6,994 nt of DNA, from positions 1 to 6,994 of the forward strand of contig JALNVJ010000078.1 in NCBI GenBank assembly GCA_023227645.1, given 5' to 3'. The notes under the pieces are model-generated. The model was not told the DNA's origin and did not search any database. It saw only the letters and a list, made by a program, of their open reading frames with translations. This DNA is from Bacteroidales bacterium. GTDB lineage: Bacteria > Bacteroidota > Bacteroidia > Bacteroidales > P3. A program made the translations under genes and the position numbers. Below, one piece after another: positions 6,967 through 6,994 of the stretch. Position 1 is the stretch's first letter. Each line of letters opens with the position of its first letter.

Positions 6967-6994
6967 AACCTTCAATCCTTATTGAAAGTAAAGC
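6945..6994 (+). repeat. 50-nt direct repeat, out-of-frame terminal copy (probable assembly artefact)
   Basis: An exact copy of 6661-6710 that stops on the last base of the window. It is read out of frame (KIIGVKL then TAA), truncating ygiQ. The offset between copies is 284 bp, which is not a multiple of three. Position at the very end, perfect identity and wrong frame point to a contig-end assembly error; a true 284-bp tandem duplication cannot be excluded. Confidence 0.95.

Overview
The window is AT-rich, tightly packed bacterial chromosomal DNA that looks like Bacteroidota (Bacteroidales/Flavobacteriia-like). Three things support this: start codons lack strong Shine-Dalgarno sequences; the one clear divergent intergenic region carries TTG/TTTG + TAnnTTTG promoter elements, which is the primary-sigma consensus of this phylum; and the exported proteins have phylum-style signals (a signal peptide ending just before Gln, and a lipoprotein Cys followed by acidic residues). 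The genus cannot be told from the sequence.

Layout. Bases 1-184 hold no gene I can support. Bases 185-3499 are a leftward block of four closely spaced genes. In transcription order they are a two-domain universal stress protein, a small secreted SPOR-domain protein, a di-zinc M20 family dipeptidase, and an unrecognised lipoprotein. Gaps are 16, 23 and 66 nt, so the first three, and probably all four, form one operon. Bases 3500-3646 form the divergent control region. Bases 3647-6966 are a rightward block: ruvB (Holliday-junction branch-migration ATPase), hutH (histidine ammonia-lyase) and the start of a YgiQ-type radical SAM protein, with gaps of 25 and 1 nt, probably one operon.

How the genes work together. 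These are mostly housekeeping functions: stress response, cell-envelope peptidoglycan binding, peptide breakdown, DNA repair and histidine catabolism. No dedicated shared pathway is evident. HutH is an orphan here, with no hutU, hutI or ftcD beside it. The dipeptidase and HutH could both feed amino-acid catabolism, but that is only inference.

The clearest anomaly is at the right edge. The last 50 bases (6945-6994) exactly repeat bases 6661-6710 inside the same ygiQ gene, out of frame, and end on the final base. This is most simply an assembly artefact at a contig end and it creates a false stop in ygiQ. The next most interesting point is the divergent region, where the two best predicted promoters face each other across about 20 bp, so the two transcripts would start by crossing. 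I found no convincing new biological system, mobile element, CRISPR array or RNA gene.
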